In this document: in pieces, positions 24,101 through 37,454 of the stretch
Layout: the number at the start of each line of letters is the position of its first letter
How positions within the stretch are numbered: the stretch's first letter is position 1
Source of the DNA: Sapria himalayana
Lineage: Eukaryota; Streptophyta; Magnoliopsida; Malpighiales; Rafflesiaceae
Direction: 5' to 3'
Length of the DNA stretch: 64,000 nucleotides
NCBI GenBank assembly: GCA_029783825.1
Contig: JAREIK010003100.1
Coordinates: 167,416-231,415 of the forward strand
Notes under the pieces: generated by a model
What the model saw: only the letters and a program-made list of their open reading frames with translations
Databases searched by the model: none
Told to the model about the DNA's origin: nothing
Made by a program: the position numbers and the translations under genes

Positions 24101-26964
24101 TAATAAACTATTAATAATAATATAGATATTTATTAAAAAATATTTACAAACCCAAATTGATTCAAAATTAAAGTAAAATATCTTACCTAACAATAATTTT
24201 TAATTTTTAAATTTTTACTTATTATATAAGCGGAAATACTTTTATTTATTAAAAAAATTATTTAAATTATATTTCTCGCACTCATAATTTATTTTGTAAT
24301 ATATATTTTTATAGAAATAAACTAATAAATAATTAAAATAAATATTTAAAATTATAATAAATAGAAATAAAAATTAGATTTATTAATTATTAAGTAGTAT
24401 ATAGCGGTTTAATGGTTTATGTATTTAGGCATTACGAGGTTTAGGAGTTTTCTGATTTAATTGTGTATGAATTTAATGGTTATATGTATTATTTAAAAAA
24501 TAAATAAACAAAAAATATATTTTTATTATTTTTTGATATTTTCAAATGTTATAACCTTTGAAAATATAATAATTTTTAATTTTTTTTCAAAAGTGAATTC
24601 AATAATTAGTTATAATAATCATTATATTTATATTTCATATAAATTCAATATACATAATTTTATTGATAAATATATTAATAATTATCAAAAAATAAATTAA
24701 TAATCTATTATTAATAAGATAGATATCAATTAAAATATAATTACAAAACCTAAAATGATTCAGAAGGAAAGCAAAATATATTACTATATAATACATTTTT
24801 GTTTTGAATTTTTTTTTCTTTTAATAAGTTTATCTATATTTTTTGATATAAAATAATTTATATAAATTATATTTATCTAACTCATAATTTATATTGTAAT
24901 TAATATTTAATAAAAATAAATGAATAAATAATTAAAATGAATATTTTAAATTATAATGAAAAAAATAATATTGAAATTTATTATTTATTTTTTAGGGTAT
25001 ACCAGTTTAAAAGGATTATCTATTTAGTGTTTTCATGATTTCGGAATTATTGATTTAAGTGTTTAGGCACTTAGTAGTTTATATGATTTATTTAAACAAT
25101 GAAATAACAAAAAAATTATTTTTGATATTTTCTCACATTTTCAAATTGTGAAAATTTTTTTATTAAAATTTTTTTTTAAAAAATGTGAATACAATATTTA
25201 GTTATAAGAATCATTATAATTATATATAATATAAACTAAATATAAATAAATTTATAGATAGATATGATATCAATTATCAAAAAATAAATTAATATGCTAT
25301 TATTAATATGATAGATATAAATTAAAAGATAATTGCAAAACTTAAAATTATTCAAAATCAAAGTAAAATTTATTACCAAATAATAATTTTTGTTTTTTAG
25401 TTTTTGCTTCTTTTTATGAGCTTATTTTTTTTTTTGATGAAAAATAAATTATTTAAATTATATTTAAGGTTTACGAGTTAAAAGTTTTAAGCATTTAGGG
25501 GATTTTGTGTTTAGGAGTTTATAGATTTAAGTGTTTAGGCATTTAGTGGTCTATAAGTTTTATTTAAACAATGATATAACAAAAATTTATTTTTATTTTT
25601 TTTTTCTAATTTTTGAAGGTTATAACCTTTGAAAATATAAAAATTTCTAAATTTTTTTCAAATGTAAATATAATATTTAGTTATAATAATCTTAATAAAT
25701 ATAACTCATTTAAATTCAATATATATAATCACATTGCTAGCTATTATAATAATGACCAATAAATAAATTAATAAACTATTATTAATAATATAGATATTAT
25801 TTAAAATATATTTGCAAAATCTAAATTTATTCAAAATCAAAGTATATATTACTAAATAATAATTTTTTTTAATATTTTGCTTTTTTTATAAGTTTATATT
25901 TTTGTTATTAAAAATAAATTATTTAAATTATATTTTTCTTCCTCATAATTTATTTTGTAATTTATAATTCTATAAAAATAAACAAATATATAACTAAAAT
26001 AAATATTTAGAATTATAATGAATACAAATAAATTTGAGATTTATTATTTATTATTAAGGATATACATGTTTAATGGTGTAAGTATTTAGGTGTTTTGGGG
26101 TTTAGTCATTTAAGTGTTTATTCCTTAAGTGATTTTATCTAATTTTTGAATGTTATAACCTTTGAAAATATAATAATTTTTAATTTCTTTTAAAATGTGA
26201 ATTTAATATTTAGTTATAATAATCTTGTTAATTATATATACTGTAAAATCAAGATAAAAATTTTATTAATAGATATTATAATAATGATCAATAAATAAAT
26301 TAAGAAACTATTATTAATTAGAATGATATAAATTAAAATATAATTGCAAAATCTAAAATTATTCAAAATTAAATTAAAATAAATTAGTAAATAATAATAT
26401 TTTTTTAAAAATTTAGCATCTTTTTATGATCTTATATTTTTTTGATAAAAATTAAATTATTTATATTATATCTATCTCACTAATAATATATTCTGTAATT
26501 AATATTTCTATAAAAATAAACTGATAAATAATTAAAATGAATATTTAAAATTATAATGAATACTAATAAAAAAATATTTATTATTTATTATTTAGAGTAT
26601 ACTAATTTAAAGGCTTATGTATTTATGGGCTTCTGGGTTTAGTACTTTAGTCATTAAGAATTTAGGAATTTTGTGGTTTATAGATTTTATTTAAAAAATC
26701 TAATAACAAAAAAATTATTTTTTTATTTTTTCTTATTTTCAAAAGTTATAACCTTTGAAAACATAATAATTTTTAAATTTTTTTAAAATGTGAAAAAATT
26801 ATTTTGTTATCATAATCTAAATAAATATACATTATGTAAATTCAATATAAATAATTTATATTATAGATATTATGATGACGATAATAAAATAAATTAATAA
26901 GGTATTATTAATAAGATAGATATTAAATAAAATTTATTTGCAAAACCTAAAATGATTCAAAATC

Positions 26965-27020
26965 AAAGTAAAATATATAAATAAGATAGATATTAAATAA
27001 AACTATTATTAATAAGATTC
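26965..27020 (+). repeat. Truncated monomer junction (K type)
   Basis: The words ATAAGATAGATATTAAATAAA occur near 26915 and again near 26980, and the second leads straight into a telomere-like tract. This shows a deletion of about 165 bp of monomer body joined at a short repeated word, which explains the short dyad spacing of about 430 bp here. Confidence 0.55.
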
Positions 27021-30000
27021 AGGTTTAAAAGATTATATATTTAGGAGTTTTGGGATTTAAGAATTTAATGATTTAAGTGTTTAGGCATTTAGTATTTTAT
27101 AGGTTTTATTTAAAAAATAAAATAACTAAAAAATTTTTTTTATTATTTGTTCTCATTTTTGAAGGATATAACCTCTGAAACTATAACAAAATTTAAATTT
27201 TTTTTAATGTGAATACTATATTTAGTTATGATAGTCTTAATATTTATATATCATGTAAATTTAATATAATCAATTATATTGATATATATTATAATAATGA
27301 TCATACAAAAGATTAATAAACAATTATTAATAAGATAAATATTGTTTAAAATATATTTACAAAACCTAAAATGATTCAAAATCAAATTGAAATATTTTAT
27401 CAATATTAATTTTAATTTGTTAAATTTTTGTATCCATTTATAAGCTTATATATTTTTTGATGAAAAATAAATTATTTAAATTATATTTGTCTCACTATTA
27501 ATTTATTTTTGACTTTATTTTTCAATAAAAATAATCTAATAAATAATTAAAATGTATATATAAAATTATAATGAATACTAATAAAAATGAGATTTATGAT
27601 TAATTATTTAGGGTATGCCTATTTAATAGTTTAAGTTTATTGTTGTTTTGGGGTTAATCAGTTTCTTTATTTATATATTTACACATTTAGGTGTTTATAG
27701 GTTTTATTTAATCAATGAAATAACAAAAAAATTATTTTTATGAATTTTCGTGATTTTCAAAGGTTATAATCTTTGAAAATATAATAATTTTATAATAGTT
27801 CTAAAATATGAATACAATACTTAGTTATAATAAACTTAATAATTATATTTGATGTAAATTCAATATAAAAAATTTTATTAATATATATTATTTTGATGAT
27901 CAAAAATAAATTAATAAACTATTATTAATAAGATAGATATTAATAAAAATATATTTGTAGAACCCAAAATAATTCAAAATCAAAGTAAATTATATTACTA
28001 AATAATAATTTTAAATTTTTGAAATTTTGTTTATTTTTATAAGCTTATATCTTTTTTCATAAAAAATAATTTATTTAAATTATATGTCTCACTTATTATT
28101 TATTTTGTAATTAATATTTCTAAAAAAATAAACTAAAAAATAATTAAAATGAATATTTAAAATTATAATGAAAACAAATAAAAATGAGATTTATTATTTA
28201 TTATTTAGGTTATATAGGTTTAATGGTTTAAGTATTTAGGGGTTTTTGGGGTTTATGAGTCTAGAGATCTAAATGTATAGGCATTTAGTGGTTTATAAGT
28301 TTTATTTAAATAATAAAAAAATTATGTTTGTGATTTTTTATCATTTTTGAAGTTTATAACCTTTGAAAATGTAATAATTTTTAATTTTTTTTTCAAATGT
28401 AAATATAATATTTAGTTATAGTAATCTTAATAATTATAAGACATTTAAATTACATATAAGTAATTTTATGGTTAGATATTATAAAATTGATCAGATAATA
28501 AATTAATAATCTATTCTTAATAAGATTGATATCAATTAAAATATATTTGCAAAACCTATATATAATGATTCAAAATCAAAGTACAATATATTACTAAATA
28601 ATAATTTTTTGTTTTTAAATTTTAATTCTTTTTATATGCTTATATTTTTTTTTGATTAAAAATAAATTATTAAAATTATATTTGTCTCGCTCATTATTTA
28701 TTTTGTAATTAATATTTCTATGAAAAATAAACTAATAAATAATTAAAATGAATATTTAAAATTATAATGAATACAAATTAAAATGAGATTTATGATTTAT
28801 TATATGTGGTATACCGGTTTAATTGTTTGATTATTAAAGAGTTTTATCGTTTAGGAGTTTATCAATTTATGTTTTTAGGTATTTAGTGGTTTATAGGTTT
28901 TATTTATATAATAAAAATAAAAAAAAAATTTTTAGATTTTTTCTGATTATCAAAGTTTATCAACGTTAAAATTAAAATAATTTTTAAAATTTTTTGAAAT
29001 ATGAATACCATGTATAATTATATTAATCTTACTAATTATATATCATATAGATTCAATCTAAACAATTTTAATGATAGATATTATAATAATGATCAAAAAT
29101 TAAATTAATAAACTATTATTAATAACATAAATATTAATTAAAATATATTTACATAACACAAAATGATTCAAAATCAAATCAAAATATATTACTAAATAAT
29201 AATATTTAATTTTTAAATTTGTCCTTCTTTTCATAAGATTATATTTTTTTGATTAAAAATAAATTATTTAAATAATATTTGTCTTACTCGAAATTTATTT
29301 TGTAATTAATTTTTCTAAATAATTAAACTATAAATAATTAAAATGAATATTTAAAATTATACTAAATAGTAATAAAAATGAGATTTATTATTTATTAATC
29401 AGTATATATATGTTAAAATGTTTATATATTTATGGGTTTAGCGGGTTATGAGCTTACTAATTTAAGTAAGTAAGCATTTAATGGTATATAGGTTTTATTT
29501 AAAAAATTAAATAACTAAAAATTTATTTTTATTATTTATTATCATTTTTTAAGATTATAACCTTTGAAAATATAATAATTTTTAAATTTTATTCAAAAGT
29601 GAATACAATATTTATTTATAATAATCATAATAATTATATATCATATAAATTTAATATAAAAAATTGTATTGATAGATATTCTAATAATTAACAAAAAATA
29701 AATTAAAAATTTATTATAAATAATTATTGATAATACTTAAAATATAATATCAAAACCTAAAATGATTCAAAATCAAAGCAAAATATATTCTAAATAATAA
29801 TTATTTGTTTTGAAATTTTTATTCTTTTTATAAGCATATCAATTTTTTGATTAAAAATAATTTTTATAAATTATATTTTTAACTCATAATTTATTTTATA
29901 ATTAATACATATATAAAAAACGAAACAATCAAATTAATTTTTTAAATTATAATGAAAATAAATAAAAATGAAATTTATTAATTATTATTTACGGTATATT

Positions 30001-30133
30001 GATTTAAAGGATTATCTATATAGAGGTATCGGGATTTTGTAATTAAGTGATTTAAATGCTTAGGCATTTAGTGATGTATAGATTTTATTAAAATAATAGA
30101 TAACAAAGAAAAAATATTTTTTTATTCTTTCAC

Positions 30134-30161
30134 ATTTTCAAAGGTTATAACCTTTGAAAAT
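30134..30161. promoter_or_regulatory. 28-bp perfect dyad (example 3, D' type)
   Basis: An exact 14+14 inverted repeat identical to the examples at 10396 and 20815. Confidence 0.6.
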
Positions 30162-33100
30162 ATGATAATTTTAAAATTGTTTTCAAAAGTGAATTCAATA
30201 TTTAGTTATAATAATCATTATATTTATATATCATATAAATTCAATATAATAATTTTTATTGATAAATATTCTAAAAATGATGAAAAAATAACTTAAAAAT
30301 CTATAATTAATAAGATAGATATCAATTAAAATATAATTACAAGACCTAAAATAATTCAGAAGTAAAGCAAAATATATTACTATAAGATAATTTTTTATTT
30401 GGAAATTTTTTTTTCTTTTAAAAAGTTTATCTATAATTTTTTGATGAAAAATAATTTAGATAAATTATATTCGTGTAACTCATAAATTATTTTGTAATTA
30501 ATATTTTTATAAAAATAAACAAATAAATAATTACAATGAATATTTAATATTATAATTGAAAATAATGAGATTTATTATTTATTATTTAGAGTATACCAGT
30601 CTAATTTAAATTAGATCTATCTTACAAATAATTTATCTTGTAATTAAAATTTCTATAAAAATAAACTGAAAATAAATAAAAATAAAAATTTAAAATTATA
30701 CTGAATAAAAATTAAAATGATATTTATGATTTATTATTAATATATACTAGTTTAATGGTTTATGTATTTAGAGGTTTTGTCTTTTAGGAGTTTAGCGATT
30801 TAGGTTTTTAGGAATTTAGTGGTTTATTGGTTTTATTTAATCAATAAAATAACAAAAAAATTTGTAATTTTTTTTCATTTTCATAGGTTATAAGCTTTAT
30901 AAATATAATAATATTTAAAATTTTTTGAAATGTGAATATAATATGTAGTTATAATAATATTATTAATTATATATGATATAAATTCAATATAAAAAATTTT
31001 ATTGATAGATATTATAATAATGATTAAAAATAAAATTAATAAACTATTAATAATAAGATATATATTAATTAAAAGATATATATAAAACCCAAATTGATTC
31101 AAAATTAAATTAAAATATATTACTAGATAATAATTTTTAATTTTTAAATTTTTACTTCTTTTATAAGCGTATATATTTTTTTTGATTAAAAATAAATTAT
31201 TTAAATTATATTTGTCGCACACATAATTTATTTTATAATAAATATTTCTATAAAAATAAACTAATAAATAATTAAAATAAATATATAAACTATAATAAAT
31301 AGAAATTATAATTAGATTTATTAATTATTATGTATTATAAAGTAGTTTAATGGTTCATGTATTTAGGTATTACGGGGTGTGTTTACAGATTTAATTATGT
31401 ATGCATTTAGTGGTTTATAGGTTTTAATTAAAAAATAAAATAACAAAACATTTATTTTTATTATTTTTAGATATTTTTAAAGGGTATAACCTTTGAAAAT
31501 AAAATAATTTTTAAATTTTTTTCAAAAGTGAATAGAAATATTTAGTTATAATAATCAATATATTTATATATATCATATTTCAACAAAAATAATTTTAGCG
31601 ATAAATATTCTAATAATGATCAAAAAATAAATTAATAATCTATTATTAATAAGATAGATATCAATTAAAATATAATTAAAAAACATAAAATGATTCATAA
31701 GCAAAGCAAAATATATTACTATATAATAATTTTTTGTTTTGAAATTTTTTTTATTTTAAAAAGTTTATCTATATTTTTTTGATTAAAAATAATTTACATA
31801 AATTATATTTGTCTATATCATAATTTAGTTTTTATTTAATATTTATATAAAAATAAAAAATGAATAATTAAAATAAATATTAAAAATTATAATGAAAAAA
31901 AATGAAATTTATTATTTATTATTTTGTGTATACCGGATTAATTTAAATTATATCTGTCTCACCAATAATTTATTTTGTAATTAATATTTCTATAAAAATA
32001 AACTGATAAATAATTAAAATAAAAATTTACAATTATACTGAATAAAAATTAAAATGAGATTTATGATTTATTATTAATGTATACCAGTTTAATGGTTTAA
32101 GTATTTTGTGGTTTTGTCATTTAGGAGTTTAGCGATTTATGTTTTTAGGGATTTAGAGATTTATAGGTTTTTTTAAACAATAAAATGACACAAAAAAATT
32201 GTAATTTTTTGTCATTTTCAAATGTTATAACCTTTGAAAATTTAATAATATTTATAATTTTCTGAAATTTGAATACAATATATAATTATAATAATTTTAA
32301 TATGTCTATATCATATAAAATAAATATAACCAATTTTATTGATAGATATTATAATAATGATCAAAAATTAAATTAATAAACTATTTATAATAAGATAGAT
32401 AATAATTAAAAAATATTTACAAAACCCAAATTGATTCAAAATTAAAGTAAAATATATTAGTGGATAATAATTTTTAATTTTTACTAATACTTCTTTTATA
32501 CTTCTTTTAAAAGCGTATATATATTTTATGAATAAAAATAAATTATTTAAATTATATGTGTCGAACTCATAATTTATTTTGTAATAAAAATTTTTATAAA
32601 AATAAACTAATAAATAATTAAAATGAATATAAAAAATAGTAATAAATTGAAATAAAAATTCAATTTATTATCTATTAAGTAGTATATAGAGGTTTAATGA
32701 TTTATGTATTTAGGCATTACGGGATTTAGAAGTTTACTGATATAATTGTGAATCCATTTAGTTGTTTATAGGTTTTATTTAAAAAATAAAATAACATAAA
32801 ATTTATTTTTATTATTTTTTCATATTTCTAAAGGTTATAACCTTTGAAAGATAATAATTTTTAATTTTTTTTCAAAAGTGAATTCAATATTTAGTTATAA
32901 TAATCATTATATTTATATATTATATAAATTCAATATAAACAATTTTATTGGTAAATCTTCTAATAATGATCAAAAAAATAAATTAATAAATAATTATTAA
33001 TAAGATAGATATCAATTAAAATATATTTACAAAATCTAAAATGATTTAGTAGAGCAAAATATATTACTATATAATAAATTTTAGTTTTTAAAGTTTTTAT

Positions 33101-36100
33101 TTTTTTTATAAGTTTATCTATATTTTTCGATAAAAAATAATTTATATAAATTATATATGTCTAACTCTTAATTTATTTGGTAATTAATATTTATATAAAA
33201 ATAAACGAATAAATAATTAAAATGAATATTTTAAATTATAATGAAAAAAATAATACTGAGATTTATTATTTATTATTTATGGTATACTAGTTTAAAAGAA
33301 TTATCTTTTTAGGGTTTTAGAGATTTAGGAGTTATTGATTTAAATATTTAGGCTTTTAGTGGTTTATAAGATTTATTTAAATAATGAAATAAAAAAAAAT
33401 TATTTTTGATATTTTCTCACATTTTCAAAGGTATAACCTTTGAAAATATAATAATTTTAAAATTTTTTAAAGATGTGAATACAATATTTTGTAATAAAAA
33501 TCATTATAATTATATATAATCTTAACAAAATATAAAAAATTTTATTGATAGATATTAAATCAATTATCAAAAAATAAATAAATATGATATTATTAATATG
33601 ATAGATATAAATTAAAATATAATTGCAAAACCTAAAATTATTCAAAATCAAAGTAAAATTTATTACTAAATAATAATTTTTGTCTTTTAGTTTTTCCTTT
33701 TTATTATAAGCTTATATATTTTTTTGATGAAAAATAAATTATTTAAATTAAATTTGTATCACTCATAATTTATTTTGTAATTAATATTTTAATAAATTAT
33801 TTAAATTATATTTAAGGTTTACGAGCTTAAAGGTTTATGTATTTCGGGGCTTTTGTGTTAAGGAGTTTAGAGATTTAAGTGTTTATGGATTTAATGGTTT
33901 ATAAGTTTTATTTAAACAATGATATAACATAAAATTTTTTTTTTATTTTATCTAATTTTTGAAGGTTATATCGTTTGAAAAAATAATAATTTTTAAATTT
34001 TTTTCAAATGTAAATATAATATTTATTTATAATAATCTTCATAAATATAAGTCATTTAAATTCAATATAAATAATTACATTGCTAGATATTATAATAATG
34101 ATCAAAAAATAAATTAATAAACTATTATTGATAAAATAGTTATTATTTAAAAAGTATTTGCATAATCTAAATTTATTCAAATCAAAGTAAAATATATTAC
34201 TAAATAATAATTTTTTTTAATGTTTTGCTTTTTTTATAAGTTTATATTTTTGTTATTAAAAAGAAATTATTTATATTATATTTGTCTTACTCATAATTTA
34301 TTTTGTAATTTATAATTCTATAATCATAATCTAATAAATAATTAAAATGAATATTTAAAATTATAATGAATACAAATAAAATTGAGATTTATTATTAATT
34401 ATTCAGGATATACCTGTTTAATGGTTTAAGTATTTAGGTGTTTTGTGGTTTAGAAGTATAGTGATTTAATTGTTTAGACCTTTAGTAATTTATAGTTTTT
34501 ATTTAAAGAATGAAAAAACAAAAAATTTAATTTTTTGATTTTTTAAAATTTTTGAATGTTGTAACCATTAAAATATAATAATTTTAATTTTATATAATGT
34601 AAACTAAATATAAATAATTCTATTGATAGATATTATAATAATGATCAATAAATAAATTAATAAATTTGAATTATTAAGAATTATATAAATTAAAATATAA
34701 TTGTATAATCTAAAATGATTCAAAATCAAAAAAGATATATTATTAAATAATAACTTTTTATTTTTAAAATTGTGCCTCTTTTTATAAGCATTTTTTTATA
34801 AGAAATAAATTATTTAAATTATATATGTCACACTAATAATTTATTTTGTAATTAATATTTCTATAAAAATAAACTGATAAATAATTAAAATGAATATTTA
34901 AAATTATAATGAATACTAATAAAACTGAGATTTATGATTTATTATTTAGAATATACTATTTTAATGTTTTAAGTATTTATGGGCTTCGTGGTTTAGGAGT
35001 TTAGATATTTTAGTTTTTAGTCATTTAGTGGTTTATAGGTTTTATATAAAAAATAAAATAACAAAAAATTTATTTTTGTAATTTTTTCTCATTTTTGAAG
35101 GTTATATCATTTGAAAATATAATAATTTTTATTTTTTTTTGAAAAGTGAATACAATATGAAGCTATAATAATCATAATAATTATATATAATATAAATTCA
35201 ATATAACCTATTTTATTGATATTTATTATAATAATGATCATAAAAAAGTAATAACCAATTATTAATAAGATAAATATTGTTTAAAATATATTTGCAAAAC
35301 CTAAAATGATTCAAAATCAAAGTGAAATATTTCACTATATATTAATTTTAAATTTTTAAATTTTTGTATACATTTATAAGCCTATATATTTTTTGATGAA
35401 AAATAAATTATTTAAATTATATTTGTCTCACTAATAATTTATTTTTTAATTTATATTTCAATAAAGTTAAAATAATAAATAATTAAAATGTATATTTAAA
35501 ATTATAATGAATACTAAAAAATGAGATTTATGATTTATTATTTAGGGTATAACTATTTAATTGTTTAAGTTTTTTGTGGTTTTGGGGTTAAGGAGTTTAT
35601 TGAATTATATGTTTACACATTTTCCTGTTTATAGGTTTTATTTAATCAATGAAATAACAATAAATTTATTTTTATGAATTTTAATGATTTTCAAGGGTTA
35701 TAACCTTTAAAAATATAATAATTTTTTAATAGTTCTAAAATATGAATATAATACTTAGTTATAATAATCTTAATAATTATATTTGTTGCAGATTCAATAT
35801 AAAAAAATGTATTAATATTTATTATAATAATGATCGAAAAATAAATTAATAAACTATTATTAGTAAGATAGATATTAATTAAAATATATTTGCATAACCT
35901 AAAATAATTCAAAATCAAAGTAAATTATATTACTAAATAAAATTTAAAAATTTTGAAATTTTGTTTATTTTTATAAGCTTATTTTTTTCTCATAAAAATT
36001 AAATTATTTTAATTATATCTGTCTCACTCATTATTTATTTTGTTCTTAATATTTGTAGAAAAATAAACTAAAAAATAATTAAAATGAATATTTAAAATTA

Positions 36101-36174
36101 TAATGAAAACAAATAAAAATGAGATTTATTATTTATTATTTAGGTTATATAGGTTTAATGGTTTAAGTATTTAA

Positions 36175-36192
36175 GGGGTTTTGGGGTTTAGG
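36175..36192 (+). other. Telomere-like tract with two G4 runs (H type example)
   Basis: GGGGTTTTGGGGTTTAGG is the densest G-run cluster of the telomere-like tract; more GG pairs lie on both sides. Similar runs occur in other H-type tracts (near 21290 and 28238). It could support a two-tier G-quadruplex, but that is prediction only. Confidence 0.5.
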
Positions 36193-37426
36193 AGTCTAGA
36201 GATTTAAATGTATAGTCATTTAGTGGTTTATAAGTTTTATTTAAATAATAAAATAATAAAAAATTATTTTTGTGATTTTTCATCATTTTTGAAGGTAATA
36301 ACCTGAAATTATAATAATTTTTAAATTTTTTTCAAATGTAAATATAAAATAGTTATAATAATTTAATAATTATAAGACATTTTAATTGAATTTAAGTAAT
36401 TTTATTGTTCGATATTATAAAAGTGATCAAATAATAAATTAATAAACTATTAATAATAAGATTGATCACAATTAAAATATAATTGCAAAACCTATATATA
36501 ATGATTCAAAATCAAAGTAAAATATGTTACTAAATAATAATTTTTTGTTATTAAATTTTTACTTCTTTATATAAGCATATATTTTTTTGATTAAAAATAA
36601 ATTATTAAAATTAGATTTGTCTCGCTCATTATTTATTTTGTAATTGATATTTCTATAAAAAATAAACTAATAAATAATTAAAATAAATATTTAAAATTAT
36701 AATGAATACAAATTAAAATGAGATTTATGATTTATTATATATGGTATGGTGGTTTGATGGTTTGATTCTTTAGTGGTTTATAGATTTTATATATATAATA
36801 AAAATTTAAAATTCTATTTTTGAATTTTTATGATTATCAACGTTTCTAACATTTGAAAATAAAATAATTTTTAAAATTTTTTGAAATGTGAATACCATGT
36901 ATAATTATAATAATCTTACTAATTATATATCATATAAATTCAATATAAATAATTTTAATGATAGATAGTATAATAATGATCAAAAATTAAATTAATAAAC
37001 TCTTATTAATAATATAAATATTAATTAAAATATATTTAAATAACACAAAATGATTCAAAATCAAATCAAAATATATTACTAAAAAATAATATTTAATTTT
37101 TAAAATTTTGATTCTTTTTATAAGCTTATTTTTTTTTATTAAAATAAATTATTTAAATAATATTTGTCTCACTCGAAATTTATTTTGTAATTAATTTTTC
37201 TAAAAAATAAACTATAAATAATTAAAATGAATATATAAAATTATAATAAATAAAATAAAAATGAGATTTATTATTAATTAAGTAGTATATAGCTGTTAAA
37301 AGGGTTATGTATTTAGGGGTTTCGGTATTTATGAGCTTACTAATTTATGTAAGTAAGCAATTAATGATCTATAGTTTTTATTTAAAAAATGAAATAACAA
37401 AAAATTTATTTTTTTTATTTTTTCAC

Positions 37427-37454
37427 ATTTTCAAAGGTTATAACCTTTGAAAAT
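37427..37454. promoter_or_regulatory. 28-bp perfect dyad (example 4, C type)
   Basis: An exact 14+14 inverted repeat, same sequence as the other perfect copies. Confidence 0.6.

Larger units (their letters stand above)
19487..25465 (+). repeat. HOR unit, 10-mer, about 5.98 kb
   Basis: Telomere-like tracts start near 19487 (B), 20090 (A), 20680 (G), 21260 (H), 21860 (I), 22470 (C), 23060 (D'), 23810 (E with extension), 24410 (F) and 25000 (D); the next B starts at 25466. Diagnostic words: B has TTTACGAGTTTAAAGG, A has ACCTTTAGTGA with a TTTAAAGAAT after it, G has TTGATTTATATGTTT, C has TAAGTAAGTAAGC, and D/D' has AAAGGATTATCTAT. This is the clearest complete higher-order unit in forward polarity. 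Confidence 0.72.
25466..33811 (+). repeat. HOR unit, 14-mer variant, about 8.35 kb
   Basis: Tracts start near 25466 (B), 26070 (A), 26600 (J), 27025 (K, truncated monomer), 27620 (G), 28210 (H), 28810 (I), 29400 (C), 29995 (D'), 30745 (E), 31340 (F), 32085 (E), 32685 (F) and 33285 (D); the next B is at 33812. Relative to the 10-mer it has J and K inserted after A, and the E-F pair doubled. This is the kind of change unequal exchange produces. Confidence 0.68.

Noticed and set aside
30881..31222. A 113-codon minus frame and similar 60-80 codon frames (for example 15168-15389, 20819-21046, 42177-42422, 56851-57078) with related I/Y/N-rich peptides
   Set aside because: They recur because they lie in the same part of related satellite monomers. 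Composition follows the AT-rich DNA, many other monomers break the frame, and there is no conserved start or signal. A synonymous/nonsynonymous test over all monomers could reopen this.
36120..36240. The telomere-like tract as a functional telomere or chromosome end
   Set aside because: It is degenerate, about 85 bp long and repeated internally every 595 bp, so it is interstitial sequence.
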